This document shows positions 36,077 to 44,657 of a DNA stretch of 64,000 nt, piece after piece (positions within the stretch are counted from its first letter, which is position 1; every line of letters begins with the position of its first letter). Source of the DNA: Allobosea sp. OK403 (GTDB lineage Bacteria > Pseudomonadota > Alphaproteobacteria > Rhizobiales > Beijerinckiaceae); contig NZ_FOQV01000003.1 in NCBI RefSeq assembly GCF_900113835.1, positions 558,001 to 622,000 of the forward strand, written 5' to 3'. The notes beneath the pieces were generated by a model that ran no database searches, had not been told where the DNA came from, and saw only the letters and a program-made list of their open reading frames with translations. The translations under genes were made by a program, and so were the position numbers.

Positions 36077-37195
36077 TCAGGGCGCGCTGTAGATGCGGGC
36101 GGCTCCCGCCGGCCAGCCGAGGCGGACCTTGTCCGCGGTTTGCGGCGGCTCGCCCCTGAAACCGTCGCAGGGCAAGCGGATCGAGACCTCGCCGCCCCAG
36201 CTCGTGCGCGTCAGGACATGCACGACATCGCCGAGGAAGGTCGTCGCGGTGACAGTGGCCGGAACCAGCCCTGCCGCCATGTCGTCGCCCCGGGTGATCG
36301 TGAGACGCTCCGGCCGGACCATGATCGCGACATCGTCCCCGGCCTTGAGACCCGCGCCAGCAAGGCTCGCACCGGCAAGGCGCGCACCGGTAAGGCCCGG
36401 AAGCCGCGAGCCATCAGGCAGAACCGCCTCGAAGGCGGCCCCGCTCGCGGATGCGACCTTGGCCGGCAGGAAGTTGGAATTGCCGATGAAGCCCGCGACG
36501 AAATGCGTGGCGGGCGCATCGTAAAGGTCGCGGCCGGACCCGACCTGCTCGATCCGGCCATTGTTGAACAAGGCGACTCGGTCGGACAGGCGCAGCGCCT
36601 CCTCCTGGTCATGCGTGACATAGAGGATCGTCACCCCGGTCTCGTTATGGATGCGCTTGATCTCGAACTGGATCTCTTCCTTCAGTTTCTTGTCGAGCGC
36701 CGACAGCGGCTCGTCCATCAGGAGCAATGGCGGGTCATAGGCCAGGGCGCGGGCCAGGGCCACGCGCTGCTGCTGGCCGCCGGAGAGCTGCGCCGGCATG
36801 CGCTCCGCATAGCGCTCCAATCGCACGAGCCTGAGCATGGCCTGAACCCGCGCGTCGATCTCCGCCTTCGAGCGACGACGGACCTTGAGCGGAAAGGCGA
36901 TGTTGTCAGCAATGCTCAGATGCGGAAACAGCGTGTAGCGCTGGAAGACCATGCCGATATTGCGCTTGTTCGACGGCACCCGCAGCAGCGAGCTTCCACG
37001 CAGCAGCACATCGCCGACCGAGGGCCCCTGGAACCCGGCGATGACATAGAGCGTCGTGCTCTTGCCGGAGCCCGAGGGCCCCAGGAATGTGACGAATTCG
37101 CCCTCAGCGATGTCCAGCGAAACATCCTCCACTGCGGCGACCGCGCCATAGCGCTTGGCGACGCCCCTGATGGACAGGAAGGGGGTCGTCGTCAT
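36077..37195 (-). CDS. Polyamine/Fe-type ABC transporter ATP-binding protein
   Basis: A 372-residue PotA/FbpC-like ATPase. Walker A is GPSGSGKST (about 39-47), the Q-loop lies in IGMVFQRYTLFPHLSI, signature [11 protein letters not shown] (about 139-149), Walker B LLMDEPLSALDKK, switch His in VTHDQEE. The C-terminal 130 residues form a TOBE regulatory domain. ATG 37195 overlaps the upstream permease stop. The frame stays open through the permease genes but those residues are meaningless. It is the last gene of the nine-gene operon beginning at 45237. Confidence 0.94.
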   Translation of the reverse strand: MTTTPFLSIRGVAKRYGAVAAVEDVSLDIAEGEFVTFLGPSGSGKSTTLYVIAGFQGPSVGDVLLRGSSLLRVPSNKRNIGMVFQRYTLFPHLSIADNIAFPLKVRRRSKAEIDARVQAMLRLVRLERYAERMPAQLSGGQQQRVALARALAYDPPLLLMDEPLSALDKKLKEEIQFEIKRIHNETGVTILYVTHDQEEALRLSDRVALFNNGRIEQVGSGRDLYDAPATHFVAGFIGNSNFLPAKVASASGAAFEAVLPDGSRLPGLTGARLAGASLAGAGLKAGDDVAIMVRPERLTITRGDDMAAGLVPATVTATTFLGDVVHVLTRTSWGGEVSIRLPCDGFRGEPPQTADKVRLGWPAGAARIYSAP

Positions 37196-37992
37196 GAGGG
37201 CTTGTCCTTGCGCAGGAAGGCGGCGAGCAGCATCAGCACGGCGGTGAAGCCGACGAGGATCGAGGACACGGCGGCGATGACCGGCGAGAGATCCTGCCGC
37301 AGCGTCGAGAAGATCCGCACTGGCAAGGTCTGGAGGTCGGGGCTCGCCATGAAGATGGCGATGACGACCTCGTCCCAGGACGCCAGGAACGAGAAGATCG
37401 CCGCGCCGAACACGCCAAGCCGGATCGAAGGGATCGTCACCCGCAGCTTGGCTTCCAGCGGGCTCGCGCCGCAGATGATCGCGGCATCCTCGATCGCGAT
37501 GTCGAAGCGCTCCAGCGCATTGCAGATCGAAATGATGGCGAATGGCAGCGCCACCACCAGATGGGCGATGACGAAGCCGATGAAGGTTCCGTTGAGCTGG
37601 ATCCGCAGGAACAGCGCATAAAGCGCCACCGCCAGCACCACCACCGGCAAGACCATCGGCGTCAGGAACAAGGCGCGGACCAGTTCGCGCCCCGGGAAGC
37701 GCCCGCGCGTCAGCCCGAACGACGCCATCAGGCCGATGACGGTCGAGAGCACCATGACGGTCAGCGCGATCCTGAGGCTGACGAAGAAGGAGGTCAGCCA
37801 TTCCGGATCGGCGAAGAGCTGGCCGTACCATTTCAGCGTCCAGGCCGGCGGCGGGAATTGCAGCCATTGCGAGGAGCCGAAGGACAAAGCGACGATCAGC
37901 AGGATCGGCAGGAGCAGGAACAGGCCGACAAGCACGGCGACAAGGCAAAGGGCATAGCGCAGCCAGCCGAGACGATCGAAATCGAGCAGCAT
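37192..37992 (-). CDS. ABC transporter permease (PotC-like)
   Basis: A 266-residue inner-membrane permease with about six spans, starting near ALCLVAVLVGLFLLLPILLIVALSF. The EAA loop reads EDAAIICGASPLEAKLRVTIP (about 178-198, read in parts). It belongs to the PotC/YdcV class, used for polyamines, organic amines or opine-like compounds. It starts 3 bp after the other permease and its stop overlaps the ATPase start. Confidence 0.93.
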   Translation of the reverse strand: MLLDFDRLGWLRYALCLVAVLVGLFLLLPILLIVALSFGSSQWLQFPPPAWTLKWYGQLFADPEWLTSFFVSLRIALTVMVLSTVIGLMASFGLTRGRFPGRELVRALFLTPMVLPVVVLAVALYALFLRIQLNGTFIGFVIAHLVVALPFAIISICNALERFDIAIEDAAIICGASPLEAKLRVTIPSIRLGVFGAAIFSFLASWDEVVIAIFMASPDLQTLPVRIFSTLRQDLSPVIAAVSSILVGFTAVLMLLAAFLRKDKPS

Positions 37993-37995
37993 GGC

Positions 37996-38874
37996 CTACC
38001 TCGCCTCCCCGCCGCCGAAGCCGAAATAGCGGAACTGCACCGCATAGATGGCCAGCGTCACCACGAGCAGGATGAACGCCGCCGCTCCCGCGAGCCCCCA
38101 GTTGAGCAGCGACTGCACCAGTTGCGCGATTAGCTCGGCCAGCATCATGTTGGAGGTTCCACCGAGCAGCGCGGGCGTGACGAAGTAGCCGAGCGACATG
38201 ACGAAGACCATCAGCACGCCTGCAGCGACGCCCGATGCGACGAGTGGCGCGAAGACCAGCCGGAAGACCTGGAACCGGCTTGCCCCGCACAGGGACGCCG
38301 CCTGGAACACCGTCGGGTCGAGCGTCCGGATCGTGGCGTGCAGCGGCAGGATCATGAAGGGCAGCATGATGTAGGTCATGCCGATGGTGACGCCGACGAG
38401 GTTGTTGATCAGCGAAAGCGGCTCGGAGATCAGGCCGATCTGCATCAGCATGCGGTTGATGATGCCCGTGCCCTGCAGCAGCACCATCCAAGCATAGGTG
38501 CGCGCCAGCAGGTTCGTCCACATCGACAGGACGATGACGCCAAACAGCAAGGCGGACCAACGCCTGGGCGCAACGGCCAGGAACCAGGCGACGGGAAAGG
38601 CGAGCAGCAAGGTGACGAGCGTAACGAGCCCCGCCACCAGGAAGGTGTTGCCGAAGACCTTCAGATAGGTCGTGGAGCCGAACACTTCGGCATAGTTCTG
38701 CAAGCCCGGTTGCGGCTCCAGGACGCTGCGCAGCAGCAGCGCGACCACGGGTACGACAAAGAACAGCGCCAGCAATCCCAAGGCAGGCGCAACCGCTCCG
38801 AGCCCCGCCAGACGGCGGGGCTCGGGCGAGAGATCGACCTCGCCTGCAAGCGATGGCGTGGGCACCGTCGTCAT
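37996..38874 (-). CDS. ABC transporter permease (PotB-like)
   Basis: A 292-residue PotB/YdcU-type permease with about six spans; the first is APALGLLALFFVVPVVALLL (about 29-48). The EAA-type loop is VFQAASLCGASRFQVFRLVF (about 194-213). It pairs with the PotC-like permease. The gene follows the binding-protein gene by 37 bp in the same operon. Confidence 0.93.
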   Translation of the reverse strand: MTTVPTPSLAGEVDLSPEPRRLAGLGAVAPALGLLALFFVVPVVALLLRSVLEPQPGLQNYAEVFGSTTYLKVFGNTFLVAGLVTLVTLLLAFPVAWFLAVAPRRWSALLFGVIVLSMWTNLLARTYAWMVLLQGTGIINRMLMQIGLISEPLSLINNLVGVTIGMTYIMLPFMILPLHATIRTLDPTVFQAASLCGASRFQVFRLVFAPLVASGVAAGVLMVFVMSLGYFVTPALLGGTSNMMLAELIAQLVQSLLNWGLAGAAAFILLVVTLAIYAVQFRYFGFGGGEAR

Positions 38875-38911
38875 GATCTCACCGGCATTACGGGCGTGAC
38901 AGGCGCGGGGC

Positions 38912-39940
38912 TTACTTGGCCTGCCACTCGTACCAGCGCTTGCCGATCTCGTCCCGGTTGGCGGCCCAATAGGCCATGTCGAGATTGATCTGCGAGGTGG
39001 TGAACTTGTCAGGCAGGGTCGCGGCCACCTTCGGGTCCATCAGCGCCGCCGATTTGAGGTTCGTCGGAGCGTAGCCGGTCTTGACCGCCATATCGGCCTG
39101 CCCCTGCGCCGAGCTCGCCGCCGCGAGAAACTTCATCGCCGCCGCCTTGTTCTTGGCGCCCTTGGGGATGACGAGCACGTCGGCCGCCGTCAGATTCTCT
39201 TCCCAGGACAGGCCGACCTGCGGGTTCTCGGCCTGGATAGCGAAGATCCGGCCGTTCCAGAACATGCCGAGCGGAGCCTCGCCCGAGGCCAGGAGTTGCT
39301 GCGACTGCGCGCCGCCGCTCCACCAGACGATGTTCGGCTTGATGGTGTCGAGCTTCTTGAAGGCGCGGTCGAGATCGAGCGGGTAGAGCTTGTCCGGCTT
39401 GACGCCGTCTGCCAGCAGCGCGATCTCCAGGACGCCCGGCGCCGACCATTTGTAGAAGGTGCGCTTGCCGGGGAACGCCTTAGTGTCGAACAGGTCAGCC
39501 CAGACCTTGGGCTCCTTGCCGCCGAGCTTGGCCTTGTTGAAGCCGAGCACGAAGGAATAATAGAAGCTGCCGACATGGTGGGCGGAGCTGAAGCGGGGAT
39601 CGAGGTCGCCGCTCTTGGTCAAGGCGGGGTCGAGCGGCTCGAGCAGGCCGGCCTTGGCGGCCGCCACCGCGAAATCGCCTTCGACGTCGACGACATCCCA
39701 ATTCACATTGCCGCTCTCGACCATGGCTTTGAACTTGCCGTAGTCCGTCGGCCCATCCTGCTTGACGGCAATGCCCGAGGACGCCGTGAAGGGTTCAGCC
39801 CAGGCCTTCTTCTGAGCCTCCTGGGTGGTGCCGCCCCAGCTCGTGAACACCATGCTGTCCTGCGCGGAGGCAGATCCGATTCCCGACAATGTCGCACTGA
39901 TCGCGAGCATGCTCGCGGCAATGAGTGTGCAAGCCTTCAT
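38912..39940 (-). CDS. PotD-like periplasmic solute-binding protein
   Basis: A 342-residue family 1/8 extracellular solute-binding protein. The signal peptide is KACTLIAASMLAISATLSGI with cleavage near ASAQD. The mature N-terminus MVFTSWGGTTQEAQKKAW is typical of PotD/YdcS-like binders of polyamines and other cationic amines. ATG 39940 is preferred because AGGGGA lies 6 nt upstream; an in-frame ATG at 39946 overlaps that site. It feeds the two permeases downstream. Its operon encodes an LLM monooxygenase system, so the ligand is likely the substrate of that system. Confidence 0.92.
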   Translation of the reverse strand: MKACTLIAASMLAISATLSGIGSASAQDSMVFTSWGGTTQEAQKKAWAEPFTASSGIAVKQDGPTDYGKFKAMVESGNVNWDVVDVEGDFAVAAAKAGLLEPLDPALTKSGDLDPRFSSAHHVGSFYYSFVLGFNKAKLGGKEPKVWADLFDTKAFPGKRTFYKWSAPGVLEIALLADGVKPDKLYPLDLDRAFKKLDTIKPNIVWWSGGAQSQQLLASGEAPLGMFWNGRIFAIQAENPQVGLSWEENLTAADVLVIPKGAKNKAAAMKFLAAASSAQGQADMAVKTGYAPTNLKSAALMDPKVAATLPDKFTTSQINLDMAYWAANRDEIGKRWYEWQAK

Positions 39941-39987
39941 GTTCATTCCCCTGTTTTGTTTGGTTGTTCGGCAGGCGTCGTGGCGTC

Positions 39988-40302
39988 CTATTTCAGCGGC
40001 GAGAACGGCGCTGATTTCAGGATCTGGTTCTCCATGGTTTCGATGAGCGACTGGATCTTCGGCAGGAAAGCCTGCCAGCGAGGGTCGGCGGCAAGCGCTG
40101 CTCGGCGCGTCTCGCGATCATCGAGGCTGGCATAGGCCCAGACATGCACGATCTGGTTCAGCGGCCCGATGTCGCAGAAGAAGTAGCCGACGAGCGCGCC
40201 GAGATGGCTCTTCTGGACGGCTATGCCTTCGTCCTCGACGAGCTTCAGATAGGCCGGCACGGTCCCGGTCTTCAGGCGGTAGGTCCGCATTTCGTAGATC
40301 AT
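39988..40302 (-). CDS. NIPSNAP family protein
   Basis: A 104-residue single-domain protein of the NIPSNAP family (dimeric alpha/beta-barrel ferredoxin-like fold): MIYEMRTYRLKTGTVPAYL at the start and IVHVWAYASLDDRETRRAAL in the middle are characteristic. Bacterial members often sit in catabolic operons and may act as small monooxygenase-like or substrate-handling proteins, but function is unproven. It lies between the aldehyde dehydrogenase and binding-protein genes with short gaps. Confidence 0.9.
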   Translation of the reverse strand: MIYEMRTYRLKTGTVPAYLKLVEDEGIAVQKSHLGALVGYFFCDIGPLNQIVHVWAYASLDDRETRRAALAADPRWQAFLPKIQSLIETMENQILKSAPFSPLK

Positions 40303-40316
40303 CGCGGCCTCTCTCC

Positions 40317-41792
40317 TCAGCGCATCACGAAGGGGTCGGGGATGGGATCGTCGGATGTGCGGATCCAGACCGATTTCGTGCGCGTGTAGTCACGCACCGA
40401 TTCCGAGCCGCCCTCGCGCCCGAGGCCGGACTGGCCGTAACCGCCGAAGGGCACGATCGGCGAGACCGCCCGATAGGTGTTGACCCAGACGATGCCCGCT
40501 CGCAGGCGGCGCGTGACGCGATGCGCCCGGGTGAGGCTCGTGGTGAAGACGCCTGACGCCAGCCCGAACCGCGTATCGTTCGCGAGTGCAATCGCCTCCT
40601 CCTCGCTGTCGAAGGGAAGGACGCTGAGCACCGGGCCGAAGAGCTCCTCAGCGACGCAAGGAACGGTGTTGTCAGCCGCCGAGACGATGGTCGGGGCGAA
40701 GAACCAGCCCGCCTCGCGGCCGGCCGGACGCCCGCCGCCGCAAATCACCCGCGCCCCGGCGGCGACGCTGCGGGCAAGGTTGTCCTCGATATGCGCGCGC
40801 TGGCGCGCGGTCGCGAGCGGGCCCATCTCCGTCGCTTCGTCCTGCGGGTCGCCGACGCGGATCTTCGCCGCCTTCTCAGTGAGGATGGCGACGAGGCGGT
40901 CATGCGCCGGGCGCTCGACATAGAGCCTCGAACCAGCGACGCAGCTCTGGCCGGTCGCCGCGAAGATGCCGGCGATGATGGCGTTGGAGACGCTGTCGAG
41001 ATCAGCATCGGCGAAGACCAGGACGGGCGATTTGCCGCCGAGCTCCAGCGTCACATGCGCCAGGTTCTCTGCGGTGTTGCGCACCACCTGGCGCGCCGTC
41101 GCCGGCCCGCCGGTGAAGGCGACGCGCGCCACTTTCGGGTGGCTCGTCAGGGCGCGCCCGGCGGGCTCGCCGAAACCGGTGACGATATTGACGACGCCTT
41201 TGGGAAAGCCCGCGGCATCGATCAACCGGGCGAATTCGAGCAGCGGCGCCGGCCCGTCCTCGGAGGCCTTCAGCACGACGGTGCAGCCGGCCGCGAGCGC
41301 GGGCCCGAGCTTCACGGCGGACAGGAAGAGCTGCGAGTTCCACGGCACGATGGCGGAGACGACGCCGATCGGCTCGCGGCGCAGGAAGACCTCCATATCC
41401 GGCTTGTCGATCGGCAGATGCGCGCCTTCGATCTTGTCGGCAAGCCCCCCGAAATAGCGGTAGTAGTCGGCGACGTAGCCGATCTGTGCCCGCGTCTCGC
41501 GAATGATCTTGCCGGTGTCGCGCGTCTCCAGCTCGGCCAGGCGCCCCGCATGCTGGGCGACGAGATCGCCGAGCTTCATCAGCAGCTTGCCGCGCTGGGT
41601 CGCGGTCAGCCCGGCCCAGGCCGGGTCATGGAAGGCGCGGTCCGCCGCCTCGACGGCGCGATTGATCTCGGCCTCCCCCGCCGCCGGCATCAGCGCCCAG
41701 GCCGTGCCGGTCGCCGGGTCGAGGCTCTCAAAAGTCTCTGCCGCGTCGACGAAGGCGCCGTCGATATAGAGCTGGAACCGCGGCAGGGTCAT
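40317..41792 (-). CDS. NAD(P)-dependent aldehyde dehydrogenase
   Basis: A 491-residue aldehyde dehydrogenase superfamily enzyme. The cofactor-binding segment IVPWNSQLFLSAVKLGPALAAG starts near 148, the catalytic base is Glu250 in VTLELGGKSP, and the nucleophile is Cys284 in TGQSCVAGSRL. It oxidises an aldehyde to an acid. The start is 12 bp after the LLM monooxygenase gene stop, so it probably oxidises the aldehyde released by that enzyme or the hydrolase. Subfamily resembles betaine- and aminoaldehyde dehydrogenases, without proof of substrate. Confidence 0.95.
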   Translation of the reverse strand: MTLPRFQLYIDGAFVDAAETFESLDPATGTAWALMPAAGEAEINRAVEAADRAFHDPAWAGLTATQRGKLLMKLGDLVAQHAGRLAELETRDTGKIIRETRAQIGYVADYYRYFGGLADKIEGAHLPIDKPDMEVFLRREPIGVVSAIVPWNSQLFLSAVKLGPALAAGCTVVLKASEDGPAPLLEFARLIDAAGFPKGVVNIVTGFGEPAGRALTSHPKVARVAFTGGPATARQVVRNTAENLAHVTLELGGKSPVLVFADADLDSVSNAIIAGIFAATGQSCVAGSRLYVERPAHDRLVAILTEKAAKIRVGDPQDEATEMGPLATARQRAHIEDNLARSVAAGARVICGGGRPAGREAGWFFAPTIVSAADNTVPCVAEELFGPVLSVLPFDSEEEAIALANDTRFGLASGVFTTSLTRAHRVTRRLRAGIVWVNTYRAVSPIVPFGGYGQSGLGREGGSESVRDYTRTKSVWIRTSDDPIPDPFVMR

Positions 41793-41804
41793 CGACGCTC
41801 TCCG

Positions 41805-42842
41805 TCAGAGAAAGGCCGGCAGGACATGCCGGATGAAGAGATCGAGCGACTTCTTCTTGCGCGCATGCGGCAGGCCGCTGTCGATCCAGATCGAGAACTG
41901 GTCGAAGCCGAGCGCCTCATAGCCCTTCAATCGCGCGATCACCGCATCGGGCTCGCCGATGACCAGGTTCTTGGCGACAGCCTCCGGCCGATAGGCGGGC
42001 AGCATCGCCGCGCGCTCCTCGGCATCGAGCGGCGCCATGATGCCTTGCCGGATCGGGCGCTTATTCTGGAACCAGGCGCCGAACAGGCCGTAGAAATCGC
42101 TCAGCGCTTGCGACAATTCCTCGGTCTCGGTCGGGCTGTCGGAGACGAAGGTATGCTGCAGCAGCATGATCTTCGGGCGCTTGACCTCGGGATGGTTGGC
42201 GACGGCGGTCTCGAAGCGCTCCATCAGACTCGCCACCTCACCATCGCCCGAGGCGAGCGGCGTCACCTGGACGTTGCAGCCATTCGCCACCGCGAAATCA
42301 TGGCTGTTGGGGTCGCGCGCTGCGATCCAGACCGGCAGTTCCGGCTGCACCGGCTTGGGCGAGGAGGTCGTCTCGGGGAAGGACCAGAATTCGCCCTGAT
42401 GGGCATAGTCGCCCGCCCAGAGCTTCTTCACCGCCGGCACAAGCTCGCGCATGCGCTGGCCCGCGCCCCAGGCGTCGAGGCCAGGCACAAGGCGTTCGTA
42501 TTCGAAGGAATAGGCCCCGCGCGCAATGCCAAGGTCGAGGCGCCCATTCGTCGCGACATCGGTCAGCGCCGCCTCGCCCGCGAGCTTGATCGGGTGCCAG
42601 AACGGCGCCACCACATTGCCGGTGCCCAGCCGGATGCGCGTCGTCTTCGCCCCCAAATAGGCGAGCTGGACGAAGGGATTCGGCGCGATGGTGAACTCCA
42701 TCCCGTGATGCTCGCCGATCCAGGCCGTCTCGAAACCGGCCGCCTCGCTGATCAGGACGAGCTCTTCCAGCTCCTCGAAGAGTTCACGATGGGGCTTGGC
42801 CGGATCGGCGCGCTCCATATGGACGAAGAGGGAGAATTTCAT
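41805..42842 (-). CDS. LLM-class flavin-dependent monooxygenase
   Basis: A 345-residue luciferase-like (bacterial luciferase superfamily) enzyme using reduced flavin and O2. Supporting segments are EAAGFETAWIGEHHGMEF (about 34-51), RIRLGTGNVVAPFWHPIKLA, GRLDLGIARGAYSFEYERLV and PVWIAARDPNSHDFA. It is similar in size to RutA and alkane/nitrilotriacetate monooxygenases. Reduced flavin should come from the flavin reductase domain encoded by the gene 15 bp upstream. Oxidative cleavage of a C-N bond in the imported compound is plausible. Confidence 0.93.
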   Translation of the reverse strand: MKFSLFVHMERADPAKPHRELFEELEELVLISEAAGFETAWIGEHHGMEFTIAPNPFVQLAYLGAKTTRIRLGTGNVVAPFWHPIKLAGEAALTDVATNGRLDLGIARGAYSFEYERLVPGLDAWGAGQRMRELVPAVKKLWAGDYAHQGEFWSFPETTSSPKPVQPELPVWIAARDPNSHDFAVANGCNVQVTPLASGDGEVASLMERFETAVANHPEVKRPKIMLLQHTFVSDSPTETEELSQALSDFYGLFGAWFQNKRPIRQGIMAPLDAEERAAMLPAYRPEAVAKNLVIGEPDAVIARLKGYEALGFDQFSIWIDSGLPHARKKKSLDLFIRHVLPAFL

Positions 42843-42857
42843 CGCGCCGCCTTTCGT

Positions 42858-44657
42858 CTAGACCGGTTGCGCCAACGGCTTGGTCGGTGATTTTGCCAGC
42901 GTCTGGACCGTGCCGCTCTCGGTGTCGCCGACATAGACGCCGAAGATGTCCTCGCTGCGCTCGCGGACATAGCGGCGCAACATCGAGCGGATCGCCTCGT
43001 CGCGGAGCCGGTCCCACGGAATCGCGTCGAACGGCACCAGATGCACCGCCGCCGATGGTTCCGGCACCTCCAGAAGCCTGCCGCGATAATAGATCGAGGT
43101 CGCGCCCGGCGCCTCGCGATCCTCGAACACCGCGAAGAGGAAGCCGAGATCCGCCTTGATGCCGAGATGATTCATGCGCCCCGACAGGCTCGCCGGATCG
43201 CCGCCCGCGCCGAGCGAGGCGCCCTCGGGCAGATCGAGCCGCCCGCCCTCGCCCGCGACGAGCAGGATCGCGCGCTCATGCTCCAGGATCGCGCCGACGC
43301 GCATCCGGCCGCCCTTCGCGGAGAAGCTGTCGAGCGACAGGCCGAACGCCACATGCGCGCCCCGGCAATAGCCGAGCGGGTTGGCCGGCGCATGGTCAAA
43401 GCCCATCACCTCGCCAATGAGGATGACATGATCGCCGGCCTCGATCAGCTCATGCTGCCGGCAGTCGAACCAGGCCGCGACGTCGTTCAGGATCGGGCTG
43501 CCCGCCGGCCCCTTGCGCCAAGCGGTCCTGGCGAATTTGTCGGCGCTCCTGGTCGCAAACAGATTGGAGATATCGGCCTGACTCTCGGCCAGGATGTTCA
43601 CGGAGAAATGGCCCGCCTTGGAGAAGACCGGGCAGCTCGACGCCGTCTTGGCGATGCAGACCAGAACCAGCGGCGGATCGAGCGAGACCGAGGTGAAGGA
43701 GTTGGCGGTGAAGCCGCGCGGCTCGCCATCATCCTGGAGCGTCGCCACCACGGTGACGCCGGTCAGGAAGCTGCCGAGCGCCTTGCGGAAGGCGCCCTTG
43801 TCGAAGGCCGCCGGCTCAGCTGGCTCGGTAACCCGCGCCGCCTCGGCCTGCGCGAAGAAGGCAAGCAGCCGCCGGTTGATCTCGCCGGGCGCGGTCAGGC
43901 TCATCATATGGCGCTCATCGGGCACGATCTCGGCCCGGCTGCCGGGCGCAAGCCGCGCCATCGCCAGGGACATCTCGGGGGTCGAGTTGGGGTCACCTTC
44001 GCCGGTGATGAACAGGGCCGGCACGGAAAGCCCAGGAAGACGGTCGCGATGAGCGGCGTCCGAGGTCGCAAACAGCCGATAGGTCCGCGCATAACCGACC
44101 GGATCGACGGCATCGAGAAGCGCATGCACCGTCGCCGCCGCAAGGCTCCACGAGGCCGGGACGGGATCTCCGAACCAGCGCGTAATGGTGGCGCCCCAGG
44201 CAGGGGGAGCGGCCGCATCCTCGAGCGCCGCGAGACGCTGCGCGATCGCCTCGCGCTGCTCCGACGTGCGACAGAAGGTGGCGTTCATCGCCGTCACGCT
44301 CGCCAGCCGCGAGGGATGCGACAAGGCGAATTCCAGCGAGACAAGCGCGCCCATGGAATGGCCGACAAGATGCACGTTCCGCAGACCGAGGCCGTCGATG
44401 AGCGCGAGCAACGCGTCGGCATAGTCGGAAAGCCGCGCATCCGCCGGCGGCAGGCTGGAGCCGCCATGGCCAAGCATATCGACGGCGACGACGTCGTAGC
44501 GCTTCGACAATTGCTCGATCTGGTCCGCCCAGACCGATGCCTGCATGCCGACGCCATGCACGAGAAGGACAGGCGCCCCCCTGCCGCGCCGGGTGAAGGC
44601 CGCCCGCGCGGGCGCTCCCGTCCGGTCCTGGTAGGAGATTGCGTCCCGCTCAGACAT
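42858..44657 (-). CDS. Three-part fusion: alpha/beta hydrolase, flavin reductase, Nudix-like domain
   Basis: A 599-residue fusion. Residues 1-275 form an alpha/beta hydrolase (oxyanion HG in LLVHGVGMQ; Ser101 in GHSMGA; Asp222; His250). Residues 285-445 are a flavin reductase of the HpaC/RutF type (FRKALGSFLTGVTVVAT; GFTANSFTSVSLDPPLVLVC). Residues 450-580 resemble a Nudix fold (MRVGAILEHERAILLVAG), but the Nudix box is degenerate: LDLPEGASLGAGG...SGRMNHLG lacks the REx2EE glutamates, so it is probably a sensor or binding module. ATG 44657 overlaps the AA_synth gene by 8 bp. It should supply FMNH2 to the LLM enzyme and hydrolyse an amide or ester intermediate. Confidence 0.9.
   Translation of the reverse strand: MSERDAISYQDRTGAPARAAFTRRGRGAPVLLVHGVGMQASVWADQIEQLSKRYDVVAVDMLGHGGSSLPPADARLSDYADALLALIDGLGLRNVHLVGHSMGALVSLEFALSHPSRLASVTAMNATFCRTSEQREAIAQRLAALEDAAAPPAWGATITRWFGDPVPASWSLAAATVHALLDAVDPVGYARTYRLFATSDAAHRDRLPGLSVPALFITGEGDPNSTPEMSLAMARLAPGSRAEIVPDERHMMSLTAPGEINRRLLAFFAQAEAARVTEPAEPAAFDKGAFRKALGSFLTGVTVVATLQDDGEPRGFTANSFTSVSLDPPLVLVCIAKTASSCPVFSKAGHFSVNILAESQADISNLFATRSADKFARTAWRKGPAGSPILNDVAAWFDCRQHELIEAGDHVILIGEVMGFDHAPANPLGYCRGAHVAFGLSLDSFSAKGGRMRVGAILEHERAILLVAGEGGRLDLPEGASLGAGGDPASLSGRMNHLGIKADLGFLFAVFEDREAPGATSIYYRGRLLEVPEPSAAVHLVPFDAIPWDRLRDEAIRSMLRRYVRERSEDIFGVYVGDTESGTVQTLAKSPTKPLAQPV

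Noticed and set aside
36077..38560. Apparent 827-residue minus-strand protein joining the ATPase to upstream sequence
   Set aside because: Only the last 372 residues look like protein (ATPase with TOBE). The rest is an out-of-frame reading of two permease genes, which have clear membrane spans and EAA loops in their own frames.
40791..42890. Long plus-strand open frame (699 residues) opposite the aldehyde dehydrogenase and LLM genes
   Set aside because: It spans two well-supported genes and their gap, shows no motif, and has shadow-like Arg-rich composition.
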